64,000 nt of DNA from a bacterium (lineage in GTDB: Bacteria; Patescibacteriota; Saccharimonadia; Saccharimonadales; UBA4665): positions 60,325 through 124,324 of the forward strand of contig JAJZMX010000001.1 of NCBI GenBank assembly GCA_021848145.1. The letters run 5' to 3'. This document shows, piece after piece, positions 9,426 to 18,340 of this stretch (positions are counted from its first letter, which is position 1; every line of letters begins with the position of its first letter). The notes below the pieces were generated by a model. The model worked only from the letters and a program-made list of their open reading frames with translations, had not been told where the DNA came from and searched no databases. Made by a program: the position numbers and the translations under genes.

Positions 9426-9608
9426 TGATCTACCTAGTAATTGGTCTCGTTTGATTCCGACTCTAACGACTAGATTGTCAACATAGGTTTTAAAATGACG
9501 ACTGTGCCTATATGCTATTACTGCAATAATGAGCATAGACAATAAACACCAGCCTGGAAAACTGATTGCAGTACCAATAACTAAAGCCAATTGAATAGCT
9601 GTGTTCAT
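9300..9608 (-). CDS. possible small membrane protein, antisense to the sbcB end
   Basis: This 102-codon minus-strand ORF has its first 60 codons in the otherwise empty 9426-9802 gap. It begins with a hydrophobic stretch typical of a membrane hairpin (residues 4-33) followed by a basic region (RHSRHFK). GGGGTG stands about seven bases before the ATG. The last 40 codons run antisense through the end of sbcB, which weakens the case. No family is recognised. The alternative is a chance ORF. The remaining gap up to 9802 is AT-rich and holds only the uvrA promoter. Confidence 0.4.
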   Translation of the reverse strand: MNTAIQLALVIGTAISFPGWCLLSMLIIAVIAYRHSRHFKTYVDNLVVRVGIKRDQLLGRSLFTGITGYQGFSIQFEIFEQNLTARVRAFLSKLRNTLKIDR

Positions 9609-9764
9609 AATAAAACACCCCGCTTAAATGAACAGTTTGCTAACATCATACAACTAAATTGCTAGAAAGTCAATATAATTGAGTATTTCATTGTTTACTC
9701 AGTTAGAAATATTAAAGTATGCATCATAATAGCTTTAACAGTAGTCAAAAAAGGTGTTTTCGGC

Positions 9765-9770
9765 TATAAT
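9765..9770 (+). promoter_or_regulatory. -10 box upstream of uvrA
   Basis: A perfect TATAAT stands 33 bases before the uvrA ATG (9803), and a clear GGGAGAG ribosome-binding site precedes the ATG. No convincing -35 or SOS box is visible. Confidence 0.5.
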
Positions 9771-9802
9771 AGCTGGGTTTATTTCTAGATTAAGGGAGAG
9801 TT

Positions 9803-12649
9803 ATGCCCGATTCAATTACGGTTCTTGGTGCACGTGAACATAACCTTAAAAATATATCTTTAAGTATACCCAGAAACGAGCTGGTAGTAATTACTGGATT
9901 GTCTGGTTCTGGCAAATCTTCTTTGGCCTTCGACACTATATATGCAGAAGGCCAACGGCGATATGTTGAAAGCTTAAGTTCTTACGCACGACAATTTTTG
10001 GGTTTAATGGAGAAGCCAGATGTTGATCAAATTGATGGCCTAAGCCCTGCTATATCCATAGACCAGAAGTCGACTAGTCGCAACCCACGCTCAACCGTAG
10101 CCACAGTTACCGAAATATATGACTATCTTCGTTTGCTTTATGCTCGAATTGGCATCCCTCATTGTCCAATTGATGGCGTTACCGTCGAGAGAAGAACTAT
10201 AGAAGGCATTATTGAGCAGATTGAAAATGAGTTTAAGACTAAGCGCCTAGTAGTATTGGCGCCAGTTGTTATAGATAAAAAAGGAGCCTTTGAACACATT
10301 TCAGAACAATACAGTAGGGCAGGTTTTGCTCGTGCTAGGGTAGATGGTGTTATTTACGCTTTGGACGAATTTCCTGAGTTAGATAAAAATATTCGGCACA
10401 GTATTGAAATAGTCGTAGATCGACTAGTTTTTGACGAAGACAATAGGGGTAGGTTGGTCCAGAGCGTAGAACAAGCTCTTGATATAACCGAAGGTAGTGT
10501 ATACTTGCTTGACGCTGACGGAGGGAGCCTTAAAACATATAGCTTACGCTACGCTTGCCCAAACCACCCAGACGTTGTAATACCTGACCTTGAGCCAAGA
10601 ACGTTTAGCTTCAACAGTCCCCACGGGGCTTGCCCAGTTTGTACAGGTATTGGTTCAAGGCTTGAGGTTGACCCTGAACTGGTAATTCCAAATGGCCGTT
10701 TAACAATCGCCGAAGGTGCAATTAGGCCCTATAACAGGATTAATGTCGATAACTGGTACATGAAGAAGTTGGCAGCAGTGGCCGAACGCTACAAATTTTC
10801 TTTACACGTACCAACTAGCGAACTGACAGAAAAACAGATAAATATAATTCTTTATGGCACTGGTAACGAAACATATAGGATAAGTCTGTCTGCAGGAAGA
10901 AGCTTTGATACTCCTTACGAAGGAGTTATACCAAATCTAGAAAGACGACACAGGGAGACCGATAGCGATTTTGTCCGCCGAGACATAGAGCGCTTTATGC
11001 AAGAGAGGCCTTGTTATAAGTGCCATGGCTTACGTCTAAAGCCCGAAGTCCTTGCGATAACCGTAAATGATTTTTCGATCATGGATGTTTGTCAATTATC
11101 TATTACCGATGCAAATAACTGGACCAATTCCTTGAGCCTAAACAAAACTGAAGCCCACATTGCCAAACTTATTATTAAGGAAATATCTGCTCGTTTGCAG
11201 TTTTTAGTTGACGTTGGCTTGGACTATCTGACTCTCCTCAGGAGTGCAACTACTCTTTCTGGAGGAGAGGCTCAGCGGATACGGCTTGCAACCCAAATTG
11301 GTTCTGGTCTTATGGGAGTTCTTTATGTACTCGATGAACCTAGCATCGGCTTACATCAACGAGATAACGGGCGTCTTATTGAGACATTAAAGAGGTTGAG
11401 AGATATTGGCAACTCAGTAATTGTTGTAGAGCATGATGAGGATACTATTAAGAGCGCCGATTATCTCATAGATATTGGTCCAGGTGCCGGCATCCATGGC
11501 GGAGAGGTTGTTGCAGCTGGTTCACCACAGGAAGTTGCTAAGATTAAAACTAGTATAACGGCACAGTACCTGTCTGGAAAAAAAGTTATAGGTGTGCCTA
11601 AAAAACGTCGTAGCGGAAACGGTAACGAACTAATTATTAGAGGTGCCAAAGAAAATAATCTTAAAAACATCGATGTCACTATACCATTAGGCAAGCTAGT
11701 GGTTGTAAGTGGCGTAAGCGGATCCGGGAAGTCAAGCCTTATTAACGATATCCTTGCCAAAGAACTTTTAGCAAGACTAAACCGTGCCAACACTGTTTCT
11801 GGACGTCATGAGGATATTGAGGGCATTAAACATCTAGATAAAGCTATAATTATTGATCAGAGCCCAATTGGGCGCACCCCAAGATCTAATCCGGCTACTT
11901 ATACTGGGCTTTTTGGGCCTATAAGGGACTTGTTTGCTTCGGTTCCAGAATCCAAACTACGTGGATACGCGGCAGGTCGTTTTAGCTTTAATGTTCGAGG
12001 TGGACGCTGCGAGAACTGCCGTGGAGACGGGATTATTAGGATAGAAATGCATTTTCTTCCAGATGTCTATGTTCCATGCGAAGTTTGTCATGGTAAGCGT
12101 TACAACCGTGAAGCTCTCGAGATTCACTACAGAGGAAAGAATATTAGTGATGTTCTTGAGATGACTTGCGAGCAAGCGCTGGACTTTTTTGCTAATATTC
12201 CGGCTATTGCACGAAAGCTTCAAACACTAGTGGATGTTGGGTTAGGATATATTACTCTAGGACAACCAGCCACAACTTTGAGCGGTGGAGAAGCTCAAAG
12301 GATTAAATTAGCCAGTGAGCTTAGTCGAAGGGCTACTGGAAGAACGCTATATATTCTTGATGAGCCGACAACTGGTCTGCATATAGCCGATGTTGAGAAG
12401 CTACTTAGTATGCTTCATGCGCTTGTAGATGCGGGAAACAGCATGATAGTTATCGAGCACAATCTTGATGTCATAAAAAGCGCAGATCATTTAATTGACA
12501 TGGGTCCTGATGGAGGTGACTCTGGGGGTACAGTTATAGCCTACGGAACACCAGAAGAAGTAGCAGCGGTAAAGAAAAGTTATACCGGACAATTCTTACG
12601 AAATATTCTATACAACAGCCCAAAGACTGCTATAATATCTAAAGAGTAA
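9803..12649 (+). CDS. uvrA: excinuclease ABC subunit A
   Basis: UvrA is the damage-sensing ATPase of nucleotide excision repair. It has two ABC ATPase halves. The first Walker A, GLSGSGKSS, is near residue 32 and is followed by the long YAEGQRRYVESLSSYARQF signature. The first ABC signature is LSGGEAQRIRLATQIGS. The second Walker A, GVSGSGKSS, is near residue 636, and the second signature is LSGGEAQRIKLASELS. Zinc-binding Cys sets include CPVC, CYKCHG, CENCRGDG and CEVCHGKR. Its length (948 aa) is normal. uvrC lies 2.3 kb downstream on the same strand; uvrB is not in the window. Confidence 0.98.
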   Translation: MPDSITVLGAREHNLKNISLSIPRNELVVITGLSGSGKSSLAFDTIYAEGQRRYVESLSSYARQFLGLMEKPDVDQIDGLSPAISIDQKSTSRNPRSTVATVTEIYDYLRLLYARIGIPHCPIDGVTVERRTIEGIIEQIENEFKTKRLVVLAPVVIDKKGAFEHISEQYSRAGFARARVDGVIYALDEFPELDKNIRHSIEIVVDRLVFDEDNRGRLVQSVEQALDITEGSVYLLDADGGSLKTYSLRYACPNHPDVVIPDLEPRTFSFNSPHGACPVCTGIGSRLEVDPELVIPNGRLTIAEGAIRPYNRINVDNWYMKKLAAVAERYKFSLHVPTSELTEKQINIILYGTGNETYRISLSAGRSFDTPYEGVIPNLERRHRETDSDFVRRDIERFMQERPCYKCHGLRLKPEVLAITVNDFSIMDVCQLSITDANNWTNSLSLNKTEAHIAKLIIKEISARLQFLVDVGLDYLTLLRSATTLSGGEAQRIRLATQIGSGLMGVLYVLDEPSIGLHQRDNGRLIETLKRLRDIGNSVIVVEHDEDTIKSADYLIDIGPGAGIHGGEVVAAGSPQEVAKIKTSITAQYLSGKKVIGVPKKRRSGNGNELIIRGAKENNLKNIDVTIPLGKLVVVSGVSGSGKSSLINDILAKELLARLNRANTVSGRHEDIEGIKHLDKAIIIDQSPIGRTPRSNPATYTGLFGPIRDLFASVPESKLRGYAAGRFSFNVRGGRCENCRGDGIIRIEMHFLPDVYVPCEVCHGKRYNREALEIHYRGKNISDVLEMTCEQALDFFANIPAIARKLQTLVDVGLGYITLGQPATTLSGGEAQRIKLASELSRRATGRTLYILDEPTTGLHIADVEKLLSMLHALVDAGNSMIVIEHNLDVIKSADHLIDMGPDGGDSGGTVIAYGTPEEVAAVKKSYTGQFLRNILYNSPKTAIISKE

Positions 12650-12685
12650 TAACACCTAGGGAATAAAGGAAGAGTTCTTTTAGCT

Positions 12686-13378
12686 ATGGCTCAGGAAACA
12701 ATTAGTCTGACGCTTGAACCGCGTACTATCACAGGCAAGGCAGTTAAGCATTTACGTAAAGCCGGCAAGGTACCAGCCGTAATTCACGACCATGGACGGC
12801 CATCAATTAATGTTGAAGGTGATAAATTAACAATACAGCGCATCTATCAGCAGGCAGGAAAACACCATCCAATCGTATTAACGGCTGGTGGAAAAACTTA
12901 TACTGCCATGATTAAAACAGTAGAGTTTGAACCTAGAAAGAACCAACTCAATCATGTTGTATTTAACGCTGTTGCAGCTGACCAGAAGGTAGAGGCTGAA
13001 GTTCCGGTTGAGCCACAATATCCCGAAGGTACTGAGGCGTCACCCGCAGAGAAAAGCGGCCTTATAGTGCTAAACAACCTTGAAGCGGTTGAAGTTGAGG
13101 CGTTACCTAAAGATTTACCAGACGTCATTTACTATGACGCTGAAAAACTCGCCGAAATTGGAGATCACATCTCTGTATCAGATTTAATCGTACCCCCCGA
13201 TGTGATCATAAAGACTGAGGCGGGTCATGCGGTAGCTACGGTTTACGAACCAAGCGCGTTAGCTGCAGCTAACGAGTCGGCCGGTGGCACATCTGAAGAA
13301 GAAACTCCTGCCGAGGAGGCCGAGACTGAACTAGGCGATAATGCTACTGAAGCTACCCAAGAAGCTAAAGAACAGTAA
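12686..13378 (+). CDS. rplY: 50S ribosomal protein L25 (CTC/TL5 type)
   Basis: L25 binds 5S rRNA. The N-terminal L25 domain (residues 3-95; LRKAGKVPAVIHDHG, VEFEPRKNQLNHVVF) is followed by the TL5/CTC C-terminal beta domain (VPVEPQYPEGTEASPAEKSG, IVLNNLEAVEVEALPKDLPD). It ends in a long Glu-rich tail of about 40 residues. The ribosome-binding site is weak (GGAAGAG about 12 bases upstream). The gene stands alone between uvrA and the gene at 13454. Confidence 0.93.
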   Translation: MAQETISLTLEPRTITGKAVKHLRKAGKVPAVIHDHGRPSINVEGDKLTIQRIYQQAGKHHPIVLTAGGKTYTAMIKTVEFEPRKNQLNHVVFNAVAADQKVEAEVPVEPQYPEGTEASPAEKSGLIVLNNLEAVEVEALPKDLPDVIYYDAEKLAEIGDHISVSDLIVPPDVIIKTEAGHAVATVYEPSALAAANESAGGTSEEETPAEEAETELGDNATEATQEAKEQ

Positions 13379-13398
13379 ACGCTTTTTAAGATTAATAA

Positions 13399-13428
13399 TT
13401 GCTAGTGCTTTTAAAAGCATCGTATACT
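13399..13428 (+). promoter_or_regulatory. promoter with palindromic spacer before the 13454 gene
   Basis: TTGCTA (13399-13404) and TATACT (13423-13428) are 18 bp apart. The spacer contains the perfect palindrome TGCTTTTAAAAGCA (13406-13419), a possible operator. Both elements are seen directly; function is inferred. Confidence 0.4.
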
Positions 13429-13453
13429 TAGGTGTTAATTATTGTTAATTGTC

Positions 13454-14938
13454 ATGGAAGAACAACCCTTATTCTCAGCTCCCGAATCTGAAGACGATGG
13501 CGATGAAGAGGAAGAGAACATCAAAAAAGCCCCATCCTTAGCAGAGTTGTTTTCTAAAGATAAAAAAAGAAGCTCTAAAGACATTGGTCAGTCAATATTC
13601 GGCATAAATCTCGAGGATAAAGATCAACAAGAAGGGAAAAATAAAGAGCAATCGGAACATAGTCTTGAAAGCCCTGCCGAGAATATCGATGGTCACCTAA
13701 CTAAAGAAGAGGAAGACTATGTAAATCGCACAATAGCTGAGGATCATTTAGAGCATCCCGTAGTAGAAGACGAACCACTTCCATTAGTTACAGATTTTTT
13801 GGATCGTGTAGTTGAAGGAGAAAAACCAGATAATGCTTACAAGACAACCTTAAGAGATAACAGACTTGAAGGTGTTGAAGTATCCGACCAACAAGTTGTC
13901 AGAGAATATTCACCAGATGATGTAAGGCGGGAGATAGAAGGTGATCAACAAGCGCAAGCTGAAGATAGGGAGCTTGTTGCATCTCCCCGGTCAGAGGAGA
14001 ACTTAACTAGAGCAACTACAGCATACAGAGAAAATGTGCGTTCCGTATCTCCGCCTACAGTAAGACCAAACTCAAACAACAGAGAGACAAGGCCAAGCGC
14101 ACAGACATCTTTCCTCGCTGGTGAGTTAGCAGGTTATGTCTTGGGTCATCGGCGCGGCAGCAAGACGTCTAAAGAAAAAGTCGCCCAAGAACGAAAAAAG
14201 TTTGAGCAAAAAGTGACCGAAATGGAGGCTAAATTAACTAAACAGGAAGAAACTATTCAGCTGCTTAGCCAAGAAAAGAGAGTTCGCGACCGCACAACTT
14301 CACCGCTTGAGAGGATGCAGCCAGGAAGAAGAGAAAGCCGAATCGGTTTGAGTAAACCCGAAAAGGCAGGTCATATTGGGAAAGTTCTAATCAACAAAGA
14401 GAAAACTGCCAAGCCTAGAGATAGGGAAAGGCAACGAATGCGCTCTATACGTCCCGAAGAGGCTAGAACAATGCGTAGGGAAGACCTAATTAAACTTAGT
14501 AGCAAGATAAACGTAGAGGGTGCTTCACTTAAAAACATGTTTGAAAATAATCTATTCGGCGAGGGTGCGCTCAGGCGGCTGGTAGAGGCTTATTTAGGCG
14601 GCAAGGAGTTAATGCCTATACTCAAACGTGAGATCCTTGAAAAGCAAATAGACTATGAACGTGATCCGTTGTTTAGGGACAGGGGGAGCCAACGGGAAAG
14701 AGAGACTAGTTCAAGCTTGTTTGATCGTATCTTGGACCACACGTCTGTGGGCACAGAAGCAAAAAACCAAAGCGAAACTACTACTAACCAAATAGACAAA
14801 ATTACCTCTCAGTCTAAGCAAAAGCAACAACCGGGAAGCTCCAAAGAACTATCAAAACGGTTCAGTATTATTGGTGCAGCTATAACCGTCACTATAGTAG
14901 TATTAATAGGTTTAATCATCTATCTGATAGCAAACTAA
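13454..14938 (+). CDS. highly charged tail-anchored membrane protein of unknown function
   Basis: No family is recognised. The protein is acidic at its N-terminus (EDDGDEEEE). It has a long low-complexity charged region, a short hydrophobic segment (FLAGELAGYVLGHRRG, around residue 220), a coiled coil (about 235-275) and an Arg-rich region. A helical segment (INVEGASLKNMFENNLFGEGALRRLVEAY) follows, and the C-terminal transmembrane anchor is at the last 25 residues. Most of it should lie in the cytoplasm. ATG 13454 is used here; an in-frame TTG at 13442 has AGGTG seven bases upstream and is an alternative. Confidence 0.7.
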   Translation: MEEQPLFSAPESEDDGDEEEENIKKAPSLAELFSKDKKRSSKDIGQSIFGINLEDKDQQEGKNKEQSEHSLESPAENIDGHLTKEEEDYVNRTIAEDHLEHPVVEDEPLPLVTDFLDRVVEGEKPDNAYKTTLRDNRLEGVEVSDQQVVREYSPDDVRREIEGDQQAQAEDRELVASPRSEENLTRATTAYRENVRSVSPPTVRPNSNNRETRPSAQTSFLAGELAGYVLGHRRGSKTSKEKVAQERKKFEQKVTEMEAKLTKQEETIQLLSQEKRVRDRTTSPLERMQPGRRESRIGLSKPEKAGHIGKVLINKEKTAKPRDRERQRMRSIRPEEARTMRREDLIKLSSKINVEGASLKNMFENNLFGEGALRRLVEAYLGGKELMPILKREILEKQIDYERDPLFRDRGSQRERETSSSLFDRILDHTSVGTEAKNQSETTTNQIDKITSQSKQKQQPGSSKELSKRFSIIGAAITVTIVVLIGLIIYLIAN

Positions 14939-15000
14939 TTTTAGTCTTTTCTGTTCTTTTTCGGATACTTAAACCTAAAGGTCTAGAATAGGGAATAATA

Positions 15001-16509
15001 ATGAAGGATAAATTACAGGATAAATTGGCGGCTTTACCGTCCAGTCCAGGGGTGTACTTTTACCGGGATAAAGACGGTGAAATTATATATATTGGTAAGG
15101 CTGCGAAACTTAAAAACAGGGTACGACAATATTTCCAGCGTAGCCGATACCGAGACCCCAAGACAGATGCCTTAGTCAGAGAAATTGCCGATATCGACTG
15201 GATGGTAGTTGATAGCGAGCTAGATGCCTTGTTTCTGGAAGCCGAACTCATTCGTCGTTATCTTCCTCGATATAACATTCTACTTCGGGACGATAAATCT
15301 CTTGCATATATTCGGATTGACTATGATAGCGACTACCCAACAGTCAGCTTTACGCGTAGACCTCTTGACGATGGGGCGAGATACTTTGGACCATACACAT
15401 CTATTGCCGCTATAAGACAGGCCATGAAACTACTTAGAAGAGTCTTTCCTTATGCTACTAAACGACAACCCAACCAAAAACGAGCTAGTCTGCATTACCA
15501 CTTAGGTCTAGACCCTGGTTTGGAAGATGGGCGCACATCACTTGATGAATACAGGGCCAATTTGAGACGATTAATGGCATATATTAGCGGAAAACGCGTA
15601 AGCATTGTTCACGAGCTTGAGCGGGAAATGAAAAGTGCAGCCAAGGAACAAAACTACGAGCGAGCAGCGAAAATTAGAGATCAGCTGGAAAGCTTGAAAC
15701 GGCTAGGTCAGCAAATTGTTTTTAGCGATAAAGATTTTTTGGATTTGGGTAAAGACCAAGGTCTAAATGACCTTAAGATTTTATTAGGCTTAAATAAGGA
15801 TCCAAAACGAATCGAAGGCTATGACATTAGCCACATGCAGGGAACTGACGTAGTTGCGAGCATGGTCGTATTTAGTAATGGTGTTAGCAACAAGACTCAA
15901 TATCGAAAGTTCAAGACTAAATATGATATAAATAACGACTTCTATAATATGCACGAAACAATTAAAAGGAGATTTAATCCTAAGCACCTAAGAGATTGGG
16001 GGGTTCCCGATCTGGTGTTAATTGATGGAGGTAAGGGGCAGCTAGAGGCAGCATTGGATGCACGTGACTTATCTAAAGAGGCTTCAGATATTGCCTTTAT
16101 TGGGTTGGCTAAAAGAGAAGAACAAATCGTAATAGACGTTGAGCGTAGCAATGTTAACTTAAACCATTTAATGTTACCTAAATTACATGGTCACGCCGTT
16201 GCTAGTAATCAATTTATATTGGTTACTATTCCTAAAAGTTCAGATATTGTTAAGTTATTGCAACGCGTAAGGGATGAAAGTCACCGTTTTGCCGTCAGTT
16301 ACCATTCGACTCTTAAGACAAAACGAGTTACAACTTCTTCTCTTGATGACATTCCTGGAATTGGTCCAGCAACAAAGATAAAGCTTCTTAAAAAATATGG
16401 TTCAGTTAAGGGAATTAGTAATGCAGACATAAATGATTTAACTCAAACCGTAGGCAAAACTAAAGCAGAGAGCATACGTCTCTATCTCCAATCTGGTAAG
16501 CTACAATAA
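15001..16509 (+). CDS. uvrC: excinuclease ABC subunit C (short form)
   Basis: UvrC makes both incisions in nucleotide excision repair. The N-terminal GIY-YIG nuclease is at residues 15-95 (GVYFYRDKDGEIIYIGKAAKLKNRVRQYF). A UVR motif for UvrB contact lies near 205-240. The RNase H-like C-terminal nuclease shows EGYDISHMQG and DLVLIDGGKGQL. Tandem helix-hairpin-helix ends follow (IPGIGPATKIKLLKKYGS). At 502 aa it is about 100 residues shorter than E. coli UvrC. A -10-like TAGAAT and AGGGAATAATA precede the ATG. It overlaps the next gene by one base (TAATG). Confidence 0.96.
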   Translation: MKDKLQDKLAALPSSPGVYFYRDKDGEIIYIGKAAKLKNRVRQYFQRSRYRDPKTDALVREIADIDWMVVDSELDALFLEAELIRRYLPRYNILLRDDKSLAYIRIDYDSDYPTVSFTRRPLDDGARYFGPYTSIAAIRQAMKLLRRVFPYATKRQPNQKRASLHYHLGLDPGLEDGRTSLDEYRANLRRLMAYISGKRVSIVHELEREMKSAAKEQNYERAAKIRDQLESLKRLGQQIVFSDKDFLDLGKDQGLNDLKILLGLNKDPKRIEGYDISHMQGTDVVASMVVFSNGVSNKTQYRKFKTKYDINNDFYNMHETIKRRFNPKHLRDWGVPDLVLIDGGKGQLEAALDARDLSKEASDIAFIGLAKREEQIVIDVERSNVNLNHLMLPKLHGHAVASNQFILVTIPKSSDIVKLLQRVRDESHRFAVSYHSTLKTKRVTTSSLDDIPGIGPATKIKLLKKYGSVKGISNADINDLTQTVGKTKAESIRLYLQSGKLQ

Positions 16510-17735
16510 TGGTCATGCCCAAATTTAATTCAGATTTTTTTAAAGGTAATAGAAAATCATTAAAGCGTATGGTTGGCGATACGCCAATTGCCGTAACTGC
16601 TAACGGTCTAATTCAAAGAGGTGCAGATAGCAGTTACCAATTTAGCCAAGATGCTAATTTCTGGTACTTAACTGGCATTAATAATCCGGATGTAATACTA
16701 GTAATGGACGGAGGGCGGGAGTTTTTGATCGTGCCTATTCGTGAAGGTTCACGAGTTACTTTTGACGGGCAAATTGACCAAAAACAATTGAGCTCCATCT
16801 CCGGTATCGAAGATATAGTCAATGAGGTTACGGGATGGAAGAGGCTTGACTCTTTGCTAGAGAAAAATAAGCAATTAGCAACCTTAGCACCGGCGCCATT
16901 GTACATAGAGCAGTATGGCATGTATTCCAATCCTGCAAGAGCGCGTTTCATTGAACGTCTCAGCAAGCATGTTAGTGAGTTAGAGCTTATTGACATCAGG
17001 CCAGAGCTAGCGCGTTTGAGGATGATCAAGCAGGGGCCTGAAATAGCCGCCATTAAGTCTGCTGTTTCGATTACCACTGAAACAATTAAGGATATAATTG
17101 CTAAGCCTTATGGAAGTTATGGGTTCGAGTACCAAATTGAAGCCGATATTACTCAAGGTTTTCGTTACCGCGGTGCACTGGGTCACGCATTTGAGCCTAT
17201 TGTAGCTAGTGGTGATAGAGCCTGCGTGTTGCATAACGTTACTAATTCGGGTCGCCTTGATGTTTCAGAGTTGGTCGTGATAGACGTAGGGGCAAACGTT
17301 AATGGATATTCAGCCGACATTACACGTACAATTCCGACCAGTTCTCCTACTAAGCGTCAAAAAGATATTTTTGCCGCAGTCAAAGAAACCCAAAGCTACG
17401 CTTTTGAGCAACTTAAACCAGGTATACATTTAAAGACGTTTGAACAAAAAATAGTTAAGTTTATTGGTAACAAGTTAAAAGAACTTAAAGTAACAAAAGA
17501 TCTTAAAGAATCAACGGTAAGGCAGTACTTCCCGCACGCCACAAGTCATTTTCTAGGACTCAACGTCCATGACGTAGGCGATTACCAGAAGCCATTGACA
17601 AAAGGAATAGTCCTAACGGTTGAGCCGGGTATATATATTCCAGAAGAGCGAATTGGCGTAAGGATCGAGGATGATGTCCTTGTAACCGAGAATGGCATAG
17701 AAATATTAAGCCGGAACTTACCTACACGGCTCTAA
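16509..17735 (+). CDS. pepP: M24-family Xaa-Pro aminopeptidase
   Basis: This metallopeptidase releases N-terminal residues preceding proline. The N-terminal AMP_N domain (residues 1-125, with QFSQDANFWYLTGI) is followed by the pita-bread fold. All five metal ligands are visible: two Asp in VIDVGANVNGYSADIT, His in HATSHFLGLNVHDVG, Glu in VEPGIYIPE and Glu in RIEDDVLV. Its length (408 aa) is normal. Translation is coupled to uvrC through TAATG. Confidence 0.93.
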   Translation: MVMPKFNSDFFKGNRKSLKRMVGDTPIAVTANGLIQRGADSSYQFSQDANFWYLTGINNPDVILVMDGGREFLIVPIREGSRVTFDGQIDQKQLSSISGIEDIVNEVTGWKRLDSLLEKNKQLATLAPAPLYIEQYGMYSNPARARFIERLSKHVSELELIDIRPELARLRMIKQGPEIAAIKSAVSITTETIKDIIAKPYGSYGFEYQIEADITQGFRYRGALGHAFEPIVASGDRACVLHNVTNSGRLDVSELVVIDVGANVNGYSADITRTIPTSSPTKRQKDIFAAVKETQSYAFEQLKPGIHLKTFEQKIVKFIGNKLKELKVTKDLKESTVRQYFPHATSHFLGLNVHDVGDYQKPLTKGIVLTVEPGIYIPEERIGVRIEDDVLVTENGIEILSRNLPTRL

Positions 17736-17756
17736 CTTGGAGTAAAATTATTTTCG

Positions 17757-18122
17757 ATGTTGTCGACTCCCATTGCACGCTTTATAGTCCGCTGGCTAGT
17801 ATGTGCCCTAGGTCTTTGGATTGCTGCAAACATCTTATCTAATAACATTCACTATAGTAGTATTTACGTAATAATTATTGCTGGCCTGGTGCTTGCTTTA
17901 GTGAACACTTTTATTAAACCGATCCTGATAATAATGTCACTTCCAGCGATTGTCTTTACCCTTGGTATCTTTACGGTAATCATTAATGGCTTTACTGTCT
18001 TTCTAGCTAGCGAGTTATATGAACAGCTGCATATTACTAATTTCTTGGCAGCTATATTTGCTGGTATGGTTATAGGACTGGTAAACTATTTAGTGAGCAC
18101 AATAATAGATAGGGACATATGA
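17757..18122 (+). CDS. four-helix membrane protein, phage holin IV / YvlD-like family
   Basis: A small membrane protein of 121 aa with four hydrophobic helices. It carries the family features LVLALVNTFIKPILIIMSLP and IFAGMVIGLVNYLVS (PF04020-type). These chromosomal proteins are not thought to be real holins; their role is unknown. The stop overlaps the secG start as ATGA, so it is translated together with secG. Confidence 0.82.
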   Translation: MLSTPIARFIVRWLVCALGLWIAANILSNNIHYSSIYVIIIAGLVLALVNTFIKPILIIMSLPAIVFTLGIFTVIINGFTVFLASELYEQLHITNFLAAIFAGMVIGLVNYLVSTIIDRDI

Positions 18123-18331
18123 ATACTTACGACTACATCGCATTCGGCTCAATGCTACTTATGGTACTACTAATTTTAGTTCAGACTCGTGGTGCTTCAC
18201 TTGGAGCAGGTCTTGGAGGTGCCGGAGAAGTAAATACGACAAGACGGGGAACTGAAAAGACCATCTTTCAATTAACCATAGTATGTGCGGTGGTTTTTAC
18301 TCTCTCTTTGCTTTTTAGTGCTATCGGATAG
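18119..18331 (+). CDS. secG: preprotein translocase subunit SecG
   Basis: SecG assists SecYE-mediated export. It has two transmembrane helices (residues 7-22 and 48-68), joined by the typical loop rich in Gly (LVQTRGASLGAGLGGAGE) and followed by TTRRGTEKTIFQLT. Its length (70 aa) is normal. It is translationally coupled to the upstream membrane protein and lies 10 nt before the solute-binding protein gene. Confidence 0.92.
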   Translation: MNTYDYIAFGSMLLMVLLILVQTRGASLGAGLGGAGEVNTTRRGTEKTIFQLTIVCAVVFTLSLLFSAIG

Positions 18332-18340
18332 AGGAGCGTA